Origin: Holosporales bacterium
GTDB taxonomy: Bacteria; Pseudomonadota; Alphaproteobacteria; BNTO01
Assembly (NCBI GenBank): GCA_031273545.1
Contig: JAISRQ010000112.1
Span: 1 to 11,393 of the forward strand
Reading direction: 5' to 3'
Length of the DNA stretch: 11,393 bases
Part shown: positions 1 through 6,835 of the stretch, one piece after another
Layout: each line of letters starts with the position of its first letter
Position numbering within the stretch: the stretch's first letter is position 1
Program-made: the position numbers and the translations under genes
The notes under the pieces: generated by a model
Told to the model about the DNA's origin: nothing
The model's database searches: none
Seen by the model: only the letters and a program-made list of their open reading frames with translations

Positions 1-1596
1 TAAGGTATTAAACCTTTCCTCCACGAAACACTTCGAAAAGCGCAACATATGCCACCCATCCGGAAGCGGCACATACTCGCACAAAAGCGTGCATCCTGAT
101 GCGGAAATAGTAACAGTATGCGGGTTCCTTAGCTCGATCGCATCCTCCAAATTTGATTGCCAAATATGTAGCACATGTTGCGTCGCAAAGGTTTTGAGGA
201 ACTCCTTCACGGACAACCCAATGAGCGAAGGCGCATCTCGGTTAAGTATATTCGATGCACTGGCGCTGCACCGTTGTATCTTATGGTCGATTCCTATGAT
301 CAAAACGGCGTCCCTGGATTGGTCAATTATTGCATTCCAGACGGATTGCAGCGATTTATAGCGGCTTTCTGCCTTTAAAACCTGGGTTATGTCCCTCAAA
401 GTGATCATTATATAGTCATTTTGAAAAGTCGACACAGAAATGTCTAGCACAACCCCAAACGGCATATGCCACATTTCATGAAACGGAAGGTCGCAATGTT
501 CTATCCACTTATGACACATATTTTTTAATGTGACAAAATCCACATCGCCCGGGAGCCTTTCGTAGTTGCGCAGCTTCTCTAGCACGTCGTCAACAAACAC
601 CTCATTCGCAGATAAGTCCACCCCAAGCAGCTTTTCTATTGCCTTGTTAAACATGATGATCTTTCCAGCGCGGTTTACCACCCCAAACGGCAAGTCCACA
701 AGGTTCAACGTGTCGCTGTACAGTTGCGCATTTTTTTGCTGGATTTTGGCTGCGACCAAGCTGTCGGACATATCGATTGCTGTTCCAACAACAGCGTATT
801 CGTCGCTTGATTGCTCCATCTTTTCGATAGCATCTTCATATATTTTGTACGCTTTTTCTTCTCCTTTTAGTTTTTTCTTTACTTCAATTGTTTTAGCTTT
901 TTTTTCTAAAAGGACATCTTTATGTAGATTTTTCGCCTCTTTTGCGCTTGCCCCGTCGACTAGCTCCCATTGCCGAGATAGGACTTGGTACGGCTGTGTT
1001 TCAAGTAACTTGGCATATGCCGTGTTACAAAATGTTAAGTTACCGTCGCTACTCCGGGTCCAAACAGGAAACGGAAGCGTGTTTAATACTCTCAATAAAT
1101 CGTTAATCTTTTCTATTGCATTATCATAAAGTTCTTTTACTTTTTGGAGTTCCGTTACATCATTTAATGTTAACAATATATCCTTGCGCAAATATTCTTC
1201 CCCAGAGTCTTTGTCTTTCACGCGATCTTGAGATAATTGCATTATGACTCGATATACTCTTCCATTGAAATGCGCATGTATGGGGTCAGCATGCCCATTT
1301 TTTAATAAATTTTGCACGCTATTTTGAAAAGAAACATCCGCCGTTTGCCCAAAAAAACTAAGAAGAGCCCCCCAAGATGGGCACTTTGTCCCTGTTATTC
1401 GGATAAATTCATCAGAACATATGAATCCATTTTTTGTAACGCTGCCAGAATTTTCCAGCGGCATTATACACCACAGCCCTCCAACGCGTTGAAGCAGAGC
1501 CACAGTATGATCTTCTTTGCTGTGCGGCCGAAAATTTATCATCAAAATAGATATAAATGCGACCGCTGCTACGCATAAGGCTATTACAATCAACAC
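1..1596 (-). CDS. Membrane-anchored multi-PAS sensor protein, DivL-like, C-terminal part missing (runs off left edge)
   Basis: The reverse strand is open from a stop at 1609-1611 to the window edge, giving 532 codons from the GTG at 1596. A TTG at 1593 is an alternative start, and no clear Shine-Dalgarno sequence is seen. Residues 1-22 are a hydrophobic helix, so the protein is probably anchored by its N terminus. Four PAS-like units follow at roughly 35-150 (GGLWCIMPLE), 168-275 (LPFPVWTRSSDGNLTFCNT), 293-405 (LPFGVVNRAGKIIMFN, then KLRNYERLPGDVDF) and 415-532 (AVLIIGIDHKIQRCSASASN). Units 3 and 4 are joined by a typical PAS-end DIT motif (LRDITQVLKAESR). One helix plus four PAS domains, with alphaproteobacterial PAS-7 wording, matches DivL and its relatives, which control CckA/CtrA phosphorylation in Caulobacter. 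The kinase-like domain would lie outside the window, so kinase activity and the His/Tyr state of its key residue cannot be judged. A generic PAS histidine kinase is the alternative. Confidence 0.8.
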   Translation of the reverse strand, partial: MLIVIALCVAAVAFISILMINFRPHSKEDHTVALLQRVGGLWCIMPLENSGSVTKNGFICSDEFIRITGTKCPSWGALLSFFGQTADVSFQNSVQNLLKNGHADPIHAHFNGRVYRVIMQLSQDRVKDKDSGEEYLRKDILLTLNDVTELQKVKELYDNAIEKINDLLRVLNTLPFPVWTRSSDGNLTFCNTAYAKLLETQPYQVLSRQWELVDGASAKEAKNLHKDVLLEKKAKTIEVKKKLKGEEKAYKIYEDAIEKMEQSSDEYAVVGTAIDMSDSLVAAKIQQKNAQLYSDTLNLVDLPFGVVNRAGKIIMFNKAIEKLLGVDLSANEVFVDDVLEKLRNYERLPGDVDFVTLKNMCHKWIEHCDLPFHEMWHMPFGVVLDISVSTFQNDYIMITLRDITQVLKAESRYKSLQSVWNAIIDQSRDAVLIIGIDHKIQRCSASASNILNRDAPSLIGLSVKEFLKTFATQHVLHIWQSNLEDAIELRNPHTVTISASGCTLLCEYVPLPDGWHMLRFSKCFVEERFNTL

Positions 1597-1628
1597 TATG
1601 TTTTTTTCTTAAAGTTACTTCCCACTAA

Positions 1629-1657
1629 ATGGTACACAATGCGGGACTTGCTGTAAA
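1629..1657 (-). promoter_or_regulatory. Candidate sigma-70 promoter for the multi-PAS gene
   Basis: On the minus strand TTTACA (1657-1652) lies 17 bp before TACCAT (1634-1629). This puts transcription start near 1622, about 26 nt before the GTG start. The -35 matches consensus at 5 of 6 positions and the -10 at 4 of 6. It suggests the sensor gene can be transcribed separately from smpB. Assigned by eye only. Confidence 0.35.
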
Positions 1658-1793
1658 TCTGGTGAAAAACGTTAGCGATCAGGCATAAATGGACCTACGC
1701 ATCGAATGAATGCGAACTTTCTCGTCCAACAAACGCGCGCAATTCTTCCGTTTTCGGTCCGCGCTCTTTGAGGGACCCCGGTATACAACTTAA

Positions 1794-2279
1794 TTACACC
1801 CGATTTTTCAATATCCGAGCTTTATCTCTGTTCCACTCGCGCTCCTTAATTGTAACCCGTTTATCCACAACATTTTTTCCTTGCGCCAAGGCAATCTTTA
1901 CTTTGACGACCCCCTTCGCATTGAAAAACATATTAAGCGGAACGACCGTCATCCCTTTCTTCCTGATGGCTCCTAACAACTTGTTGATTTCCCTTCTGTG
2001 AAGCAATAGCTTGCGCGGCGCTTTTGGTGCGTGGTTGAACATCTTGGCCTTTTCATACACGGGAATATTTGCGTTAAAAAGGAATAAAGATTCCGGGTCA
2101 CTTGCCATCTCGCCAACGAAAGCCTCAGCGATACTACAACGGTTCAGCCTAATGGACTTTACTTCAGACCCAGTTAAAACGATTCCAGCTTCAAGCGTTT
2201 CTAATATGAAATAGTTAAACGAAGCCTTACGATTATCCGCTATTGGGCGAAAACAATTTTCTTTCTTTTTGGGCGTCAT
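1794..2279 (-). CDS. smpB: SsrA-binding protein SmpB
   Basis: SmpB is a small RNA-binding protein that carries tmRNA to stalled ribosomes during trans-translation. The 161-residue product has the expected family sequence: the NRKASFNYFI start of the beta-barrel, the LTGSEVKSIR segment, and the C-terminal stretch VDKRVTIKEREWNRDKARI, whose basic tail enters the empty mRNA channel. Length is normal for the family (about 150-160). The frame extends four codons upstream to a TTG at 2291. I prefer the ATG at 2279 because a GAG/GAAAG purine stretch lies 6-10 nt before it and SmpB proteins normally begin with a short Lys-rich segment such as this MTPKKKE. engB lies upstream on the same strand, 193 bp away. 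No tmRNA gene (ssrA) is visible in the window. Confidence 0.97.
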   Translation of the reverse strand: MTPKKKENCFRPIADNRKASFNYFILETLEAGIVLTGSEVKSIRLNRCSIAEAFVGEMASDPESLFLFNANIPVYEKAKMFNHAPKAPRKLLLHRREINKLLGAIRKKGMTVVPLNMFFNAKGVVKVKIALAQGKNVVDKRVTIKEREWNRDKARILKNRV

Positions 2280-2472
2280 TGTCTTTCTCAACGTTAAGTA
2301 AAAATTCTAAATACTACTGTTATATTACCTTAGTTTATTTAATTCGCGATACTACTTTTGTATTAGCTCTGTTTGTTTGCTTTAGTGTTCAAATCGATGT
2401 GCAAAAACCCCAAGTGATTACGGTCTTTTTCGCCAGCCAAACGCTCATGATCCTTCACTTCTATCCGTATCA

Positions 2473-3054
2473 TTAGGGGCGGTATATGCTTTGCTTTAAC
2501 TCATCTATCCCTATTCTATCTTTTACGCTTGTAATAACCACGTCACAAGAGTTACCAAATTGTTCAGCAATCTTTTCCTTTAATTCTTTTTGTTCTGTCT
2601 TGTTTAATTTGTCCACTTTTGTCATTACGAAGGTAAAGCTTATTTCATACTGTTGAAATATTCGGATAAGATCCATATCGTTAGGGCGAATAAAACGTCG
2701 GCTATCTAACAGTAAATACGCATGTAAACGTGCACTCCTTGACTCTAAATACCCAACCAACAAACGTTGCCAATGTCTTCGCGCTTCATCCGGAATATCT
2801 GCGAACCCATACCCTGGTACGTCCACGATTATACTCCCCGGCGGGAATGTAAAAAAGTTCAAAAGCTGAGTCCGCCCAGGCGTTTTCGACGTTTTAGCCA
2901 AGTTCTTTTGGTTACACACAGCGTTAATTATACTGGATTTCCCCACATTTGACGCACCAAAAAACGCGACTTCGTTGTAGTCATGATCTGGCAAACTACA
3001 TGCGTCCGCAACGCTGAATAAAAATTGCGGTTGACCTTTTACAACTATATCCAC
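2473..3054 (-). CDS. engB: Ribosome biogenesis GTP-binding protein EngB (YihA/YsxC)
   Basis: EngB is an essential TRAFAC-class GTPase needed for assembly of the large ribosomal subunit. In the 193-residue product the G motifs appear in order: G1 GASNVGKSS at residues 33-41, the KTPGRTQ switch I/G2 region at 57-63, G3 DVPGYG at 78-83, G4 TKVD at 145-148, and G5 near TSVKDR at 175-180. The DVPGYGFA wording is diagnostic for EngB rather than Era or EngA. Length is typical (about 195-210). The start is a GTG at 3054, preceded by AGGA about 8 nt upstream (TATAGGAATACAT). An overlapping ATG at 3056 is out of frame. smpB follows on the same strand, but the 193-bp gap leaves co-transcription uncertain. 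Confidence 0.97.
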   Translation of the reverse strand: MDIVVKGQPQFLFSVADACSLPDHDYNEVAFFGASNVGKSSIINAVCNQKNLAKTSKTPGRTQLLNFFTFPPGSIIVDVPGYGFADIPDEARRHWQRLLVGYLESRSARLHAYLLLDSRRFIRPNDMDLIRIFQQYEISFTFVMTKVDKLNKTEQKELKEKIAEQFGNSCDVVITSVKDRIGIDELKQSIYRP

Positions 3055-3286
3055 ATGTATTCCTATAATCTGTTAATTAAATCAGCGAAGTGCAGCTCAG
3101 ATAAACCCTGAAAACATAAACGTAAAGCAATGCACAAGTGTTTTCTGTATATTTTTACCTGCTCGAATATACCATACGAAACACACAAAGACGACCACGA
3201 GCAAACACTTAGGGCGGACAAAGGACTAATTGTATGAGCTGGGCACTTAGGAGCGGGCATCCCTAGGTTAATCGCGTAATTAAAAG

Positions 3287-3300
3287 ATCGGAAATCCGAT
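3287..3300. promoter_or_regulatory. Perfect inverted repeat ATCGGA-AA-TCCGAT upstream of serC, operator-like
   Basis: Six-bp arms are separated by 2 bp, immediately upstream of a consensus -10 box (TATAAT, 3312-3317). The repeat occupies the place where the -35 element should be, and no good -35 is otherwise present. A regulator-binding site is a reasonable inference, but a 14-bp interrupted palindrome can occur by chance. Confidence 0.35.
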
Positions 3301-3311
3301 TAATATTGGGG

Positions 3312-3317
3312 TATAAT
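3312..3317 (+). promoter_or_regulatory. Consensus -10 box (TATAAT) for serC
   Basis: A perfect TATAAT lies 36 bp before the serC ATG, placing transcription start near 3324. No recognisable -35 lies 16-18 bp upstream; that position holds the 3287-3300 inverted repeat. The promoter may therefore depend on an activator, or be weak. Confidence 0.45.
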
Positions 3318-3352
3318 TTGAGCATGTTGGAGTATATTTACACAAATTTAAC

Positions 3353-4501
3353 ATGTTATCCCCCTCATACGACGATAGATTCGCTTCCGGTCCCACGAGA
3401 AAGATTGCAGCGTGGTCGCTATCACACATCGACGGCATGCAGCTCGGCCGTTCTCACAAAAGCCCCAAAGGACTCGCTCTGATAAACCGGATGCTAACAT
3501 CCTTGCGAGAAATCTTGGAGATTCCGCCAACGTACAAGCTCGCGCTAATAAACGGCGGAGCAACGGCGGCTACTGAATTTTTGCTGTGGAACCTGTTGGG
3601 CAGCAAGCCGGTAGATATGTTCGTCGCAGGAGTTTTTGGAAGGCATTGGTATCATGATGTGATGAACGAGCTAGGAGTTCGTCCGCTGCACAGTACAGTT
3701 GCGCCAATTGGGAAATCCCCGGATTTTACTCGTTATAACCCTGACCACGATTGCGTTTTCGTATGGAGTGATACTCCGTCGGGGACAGTTGTTCCTAGCG
3801 CTGACTGGATCCCTGGGTGTCGGGATGGGCTTACTATATGTGACCTGACGTCTATTGTGTTTTGTGACAACATTCCATGGGAAAAGCTGGATGCAGCGTC
3901 GTTTTCTCTACAAAAAGGAATAGGAGGCGAAGGCGGACTAGGGGTAGTCGTGCTGGCACCAAGGGCAGTCGCGCGCTTAGATACGACAACGCCAAGTTGG
4001 CCAATTCCGCGGTTGTATCGTGCGCCCCGCGAAGAAGGGAAAAGGACGATCTGTGAGGACTTTTTTCAGGGAAGCACAATCAACACAGTCTCACTACTTA
4101 CGGTAAGTGATATGTTGCTTTCGTTAAACTGGGCTAAAGAAATTGGCGGATTAAAGGAATTAATAAACCGCGTAAATAACAATTACAAAATTGTAGCAGA
4201 TTGGGTACGCAACACGCCTTGGGTGGATTTTTTGGTAAAAGATGAAAATATTCGCTCAAAAAATTCATTATGCGTTACTGTAATTAACCAAGGGAAGAGT
4301 GCGGATTGGGCGTATTTACAGAAGATGATGAATTATTTATACAGCAATAATCTTGACCAAGGCATATTAAATCACCCGAATTCTTGCCCAAGCTTGAGGT
4401 TTTGGCTTGGGCCTGTAGTAGAGGAGGGGGACATTCACAAGATGCTCAGGTGGGTAGAGGAAGCCTATTCTGATATAGTGGACTTGTGTCCTCATCCATA
4501 A
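3353..4501 (+). CDS. serC: Phosphoserine aminotransferase, alphaproteobacterial/methanogen type
   Basis: SerC is a PLP-dependent class-V fold aminotransferase that converts 3-phosphohydroxypyruvate to phosphoserine in serine synthesis, and a related substrate in pyridoxal phosphate synthesis. At 382 residues it matches the family's 370-390. Visible family marks are ASGPTRK near the N terminus, LGRSHKSPKG (31-40), the phosphate-binding GGATAATE (68-75), TPSGT (141-145), CDLTS (163-167) and SLQKGIGGEGG, whose Lys188 is the expected PLP Schiff-base lysine. The start is the ATG at 3353; no Shine-Dalgarno sequence precedes it, so initiation may be weak or unusual. GC is about 55% in the first ~250 codons and falls to about 30-40% between roughly 4130 and 4380. 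The last ~255 bp recur at 5200-5454. The gene appears intact; serA and serB are not nearby. Confidence 0.93.
   Translation: MLSPSYDDRFASGPTRKIAAWSLSHIDGMQLGRSHKSPKGLALINRMLTSLREILEIPPTYKLALINGGATAATEFLLWNLLGSKPVDMFVAGVFGRHWYHDVMNELGVRPLHSTVAPIGKSPDFTRYNPDHDCVFVWSDTPSGTVVPSADWIPGCRDGLTICDLTSIVFCDNIPWEKLDAASFSLQKGIGGEGGLGVVVLAPRAVARLDTTTPSWPIPRLYRAPREEGKRTICEDFFQGSTINTVSLLTVSDMLLSLNWAKEIGGLKELINRVNNNYKIVADWVRNTPWVDFLVKDENIRSKNSLCVTVINQGKSADWAYLQKMMNYLYSNNLDQGILNHPNSCPSLRFWLGPVVEEGDIHKMLRWVEEAYSDIVDLCPHP
4214..4468 (+). repeat. Direct repeat copy 1: 3' end of intact serC
   Basis: This segment aligns without gaps to 5200-5454 at a constant offset of 986 bp, with 29 differences counted by eye (about 89% identity). 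Similarity stops abruptly at 4214 on the left and fades after the shared GCC-TA codons near 4468. Confidence 0.95.
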
Positions 4502-4571
4502 TAACATTGCTGTGTCTATGTATAGGGCAGAACTTCAAAGTATTAGAACTTTTACGCCCAAACATTAACAC

Positions 4572-4600
4572 TTGAAGAATCTGTTCTATTATTGCATAAT
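4572..4600 (+). promoter_or_regulatory. Sigma-70-type promoter for the cassette gene
   Basis: TTGAAG (4572-4577), a 17-bp spacer and CATAAT (4595-4600) give a good sigma-70 arrangement with start near 4607, about 34 nt before the ATG at 4641. This makes the downstream secreted-protein gene an independent transcription unit. Confidence 0.6.
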
Positions 4601-4640
4601 GATCGATAGGTGAAGTATTTTACGTTGTAGGATTTTTTTT

Positions 4641-5126
4641 ATGAAAAATGTTTTGTTGCCTTTGTATGGTTTGCTTGCATGTTGTTCTGTGTATGCTGCT
4701 AATGACCCTTACGCAGGGAAGTTCCCTTTTGGAGACACAGCAGTCGTAAGCAAGGCTAATGTAATTGAAGATATAAAGAATATCATTGCTAATATAGAGA
4801 GAGATTTGACTGATACAGAGTTTTTTTTCTCATCTCCTGTGAGCTATTTTGATGCGATGAGAGTTTACGCACGAAAGCTCCTTGGCTATTACGAACTTAC
4901 GGATGATAAAACTCATTGTCATGCAAACATGGCTGATAATTATGGGTATGTTATTATTGCATGTAGGGACGCTAATCGGTTTGAATATAACGATTTTAAG
5001 AAGACCTGGAAAGAAAAGGAGAGAGAAGATTATATAACTAGCCTTGAGGACTCAAGATTGACGTTAGGACAAGGATTAATAGAACATGCAAAATATCTGC
5101 TGAATAAACTTTCGAATGAATACTAA
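4641..5126 (+). CDS. Small exported protein of unknown function (cassette gene between serC repeats)
   Basis: I do not recognise this 161-residue protein. Residues 1-19 are a clear signal peptide (MKN, a hydrophobic stretch, then SVYA before AND), consistent with signal peptidase I cleavage. A lipoprotein cleavage at Cys14 (LLAC) is less likely. The mature part is largely helical-looking and charged. It has an aromatic-rich section (EFFFSSPVSYFDAMRVY, 60-76), two cysteines (C93, C108) that could form a disulfide after export, and a Lys/Glu-rich C-terminal half (KKTWKEKEREDY). The ATG is preceded by AGGA 11 nt upstream. The gene has its own promoter and a hairpin terminator, and it is AT-rich compared with the first two thirds of serC. 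It sits between two copies of the serC 3' end, which suggests acquisition as a cassette. An effector or envelope role is inference only. Confidence 0.8.
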   Translation: MKNVLLPLYGLLACCSVYAANDPYAGKFPFGDTAVVSKANVIEDIKNIIANIERDLTDTEFFFSSPVSYFDAMRVYARKLLGYYELTDDKTHCHANMADNYGYVIIACRDANRFEYNDFKKTWKEKEREDYITSLEDSRLTLGQGLIEHAKYLLNKLSNEY

Positions 5127-5164
5127 GCGATTTTAGCTTTTTGTAACAACACTTTCTGTCGTGA

Positions 5165-5194
5165 AATGTCGGCTGTCGGCATTCCTTAATTTTT
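5165..5194 (+). terminator. Hairpin terminator after the cassette gene
   Basis: AATGTCGG pairs with TCGGCATT-type sequence around a three-base loop (5165-5183), about eight pairs including G-T wobbles, and is followed by CCTTAATTTTT. It lies 39 bp after the stop codon at 5126 and just before the truncated serC copy. The stem is modest and the T-run is offset, so efficiency is uncertain. Confidence 0.45.
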
Positions 5195-5199
5195 ACTAG

Positions 5200-5469
5200 A
5201 CGCCTTGGGCGGATTTTTTGGTAAAAGATGAAGATATTCGTTCAAAAAATTCATTGTGCATTACTGTAATAAACCAAGGAAAGACTGCGGATTTGGCGTT
5301 TTTACAGAAGATGATGAATTATTTATACAGCAATAATCTTGACCCAGGCATATTAAATCACCCAAATTCTTGTCCAAGCTTAAGGTTTTGGCTTGGGCCT
5401 GTCGTGGAGAAAGCTGACATACACGAGATGATTCGATGGGTAGAGAAGGCCTACCTACTGACAAAATGA
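5200..5469 (+). pseudogene. Truncated duplicate of the serC C-terminal end
   Basis: This is 89 codons in the serC frame, starting at ACG 5200 directly after an in-frame TAG (5197-5199) and ending at TGA 5467-5469. Over 85 aligned codons I count 12 amino-acid changes, mostly conservative (V/I, S/T, Y/F, L/I, N/D), and 12 silent codon changes. There is no frameshift or internal stop. It lacks the whole PLP-binding domain, including the lysine and phosphate-binding loop, so it cannot be an aminotransferase. It has no start codon better than a TTG at 5218 and no ribosome binding site. The intact frame and many silent changes suggest it diverged while part of a functional serC and was cut off recently. 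Expression as a separate small protein is possible but unsupported. Confidence 0.9.
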
Positions 5470-5691
5470 TTGCGAACCCTTCTAAGTGACGAAACGCGCC
5501 ACTCTATTCGTGATCACTGTGAGGCGGGAACGAAGAAAAATTTGGGATTCTATAAACTTCCCCTCCCATACGACCAAACTTGACCTACTAACCAAACTAA
5601 GTTGAAAAAGAGGAATATGCCGAACGTCCCCAGCGGAAAAACAAACACGGCAAACACAACCGCCAGTTACGAACAAACTTCCTAGAATTTC

Positions 5692-5718
5692 CAGGAGCTC
5701 CGCTAAGGGGAGCTCCTG
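5692..5718 (-). terminator. Strong GC-rich hairpin downstream of the outer-membrane protein gene
   Basis: Ten-bp perfect arms, CAGGAGCTCC and GGAGCTCCTG, surround a 7-nt loop, 25 bp beyond the stop codon of the barrel gene (5744). The stability and position fit a transcription terminator or 3'-end-stabilising hairpin. Neither strand has a proper T-run after it; the minus strand reads GGAAATTCTAGG. It may therefore act as an mRNA protector rather than an intrinsic terminator. Confidence 0.5.
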
Positions 5719-5743
5719 CAATCAAAATCGATAAGCTTAGATA

Positions 5744-6709
5744 CTAAAACTTATACCCGACAGAAATTCCTGCACGGACTCCAACGCCCTCTTTCAAATA
5801 CAGGTCATGCTTCGTGTTCGCCAATGTCTGCAAGTCTTTCGTCGTAGCAGCTGTTCCAGCGGTCGTAGTGTAAGTGAGCTTCGTTCCCGATGCTGCATAC
5901 TTCGCGTCAGCCTTCCGTCCAAAACCAATCTTAACTCCAACATCTACTCCGATATACACGCCAGACTCCAAGAAATACTTGACGCCAACACCTGGAACGA
6001 ATCCAAACGTCGTAATTTTCATTGCGTCAACCTTATCCTTGTTCTCAATCTTTGCAGTTTCATACCCGGTAGAAAGTGCCTTTCCGGCATCATCCGCCTT
6101 CAGATCGAGACTCACGGTCGTTCCGTTAGAGACAACGAACCCGTTCACAGTATCAAGCTTGTCTGCAGCGGCCACAGCATCTGCTTTCCCGGCAACTTTA
6201 TACAACACACGCAAAGTCTGATCTACTGTGTGGTAAGTTCCAACAAAACCCAACGACAAATACGCCAGTACGTTTGGTGTAACTTTTCCACCTAACAAGA
6301 GGGCGGCCCCGTACTCAAACTTTGGCTTTACAACTAGATTGGCAATCGAATCATAGTCACTTGTTGTAGTCGCATCCCCCAAAGCCAACTTTGCAACAGT
6401 CTTTGTTTGATCAGTCTTCGTCTTATTTTCCAAGAAGCCATAAGCAGCGTTTACGGTCAACCCTACGTAGAAGCCATTAAACTCGGCACCACCACCAATT
6501 TCACCACCGACGAAAGCGCGTCCGCCAGTTACTTTAGCCCCCTCAACTTTATCTTTCGCTTTTGCGCCATTCTTCAAGAAATACTCGACCAACTTCCCGT
6601 TGCCGCCACCGCCGTTAATTCCGCAGAAGAAACCGGATATATTGTACTCTGCATTTGCCACTACAGGCATGACACACAACGCAGCCACTAAAACTTTTTT
6701 AACATTCAT
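5744..6709 (-). CDS. Outer-membrane beta-barrel protein, porin/surface-antigen type
   Basis: This 321-residue protein has a signal peptide (MNVKKVLVAALCVMPVVANA, cleaved before EYN). Its C terminus, GISVGYKF, shows the alternating pattern and terminal Phe recognised by the BAM machinery. Between these are Gly-rich amphipathic strands with aromatic girdle residues, such as FNGFYVGLTVNAAYGF, FEYGAALLLGG and SGVYIGVDVGVKIGFG. Longer polar segments at about 100-120, 175-235 and 275-305 would be surface loops rich in Thr, Ala, Lys and Asp. The plan resembles the small OmpA/Msp4/P44-like barrels of alphaproteobacterial symbionts and pathogens, but I cannot place it in a named family. The ATG at 6709 has a strong GGGAG ribosome site 7 nt upstream, consistent with high expression. 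It appears monocistronic, with a hairpin downstream and promoter/palindrome elements upstream. Function (porin, adhesin or antigen) is inferred. Confidence 0.87.
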   Translation of the reverse strand: MNVKKVLVAALCVMPVVANAEYNISGFFCGINGGGGNGKLVEYFLKNGAKAKDKVEGAKVTGGRAFVGGEIGGGAEFNGFYVGLTVNAAYGFLENKTKTDQTKTVAKLALGDATTTSDYDSIANLVVKPKFEYGAALLLGGKVTPNVLAYLSLGFVGTYHTVDQTLRVLYKVAGKADAVAAADKLDTVNGFVVSNGTTVSLDLKADDAGKALSTGYETAKIENKDKVDAMKITTFGFVPGVGVKYFLESGVYIGVDVGVKIGFGRKADAKYAASGTKLTYTTTAGTAATTKDLQTLANTKHDLYLKEGVGVRAGISVGYKF

Positions 6710-6773
6710 AACATACTCCCAAAACAGTTAAGACCATCTACGTCCAGAGCTTAACTCCGAACCCTTACTAATT

Positions 6774-6785
6774 CGTTATATAACG
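6774..6785. promoter_or_regulatory. Perfect 12-bp palindrome CGTTATATAACG at the barrel-gene promoter
   Basis: The palindrome overlaps the TTATAT (6783-6778, minus strand) that I propose as the -10 box for the barrel gene, making it a possible repressor site. It is AT-rich in the middle, so chance is not excluded. Confidence 0.35.
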
Positions 6786-6807
6786 CGACTCGATCCTAGT
6801 TACACAA
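6778..6807 (-). promoter_or_regulatory. Candidate promoter for the outer-membrane protein gene
   Basis: On the minus strand TTGTGT (6807-6802) and TTATAT (6783-6778) are spaced 18 bp apart. This puts the start of transcription near 6771 and leaves a leader of about 60 nt before the ATG at 6709. Confidence 0.35.
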
Positions 6808-6835
6808 GAATAGACGAAATATCTTCTCCTTTTTA

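Noticed and set aside
566..1129. 187-codon plus-strand open frame
   Set aside because: It lies opposite the multi-PAS gene, whose minus-strand frame is continuous for 532 codons with PAS motifs. The plus product is Ser/Phe-rich with no recognisable domain.
3063..3260. 65-codon minus-strand open frame ahead of engB
   Set aside because: It has no spaced ribosome site (AGGG abuts the ATG), no recognisable motif and a Cys/Ser/Leu-rich composition. The region is better read as the intergenic promoter area of engB and serC.
4537..4552. Short AAAGT/ACTTT hairpin after serC as a terminator
   Set aside because: Only five AT-rich pairs with a weak T-run; too unstable to list as a feature.
4502..5199. 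The serC cassette as an insertion sequence or integron cassette
   Set aside because: There is no transposase or integrase, no terminal inverted repeats and no attC-like fold. The only boundary feature is the serC tail duplication, so I report it as a repeat-flanked unit instead.
5482..5721. 79-codon minus-strand open frame between the serC fragment and the barrel gene
   Set aside because: It starts inside the strong hairpin at 5692-5718, has no family resemblance, and lies where a 3' untranslated region is expected.
5807..6295. 162-codon plus-strand open frame within the barrel gene
   Set aside because: It is antisense to a gene with a signal peptide, strong ribosome site and terminal Phe, and its product shows no domain.
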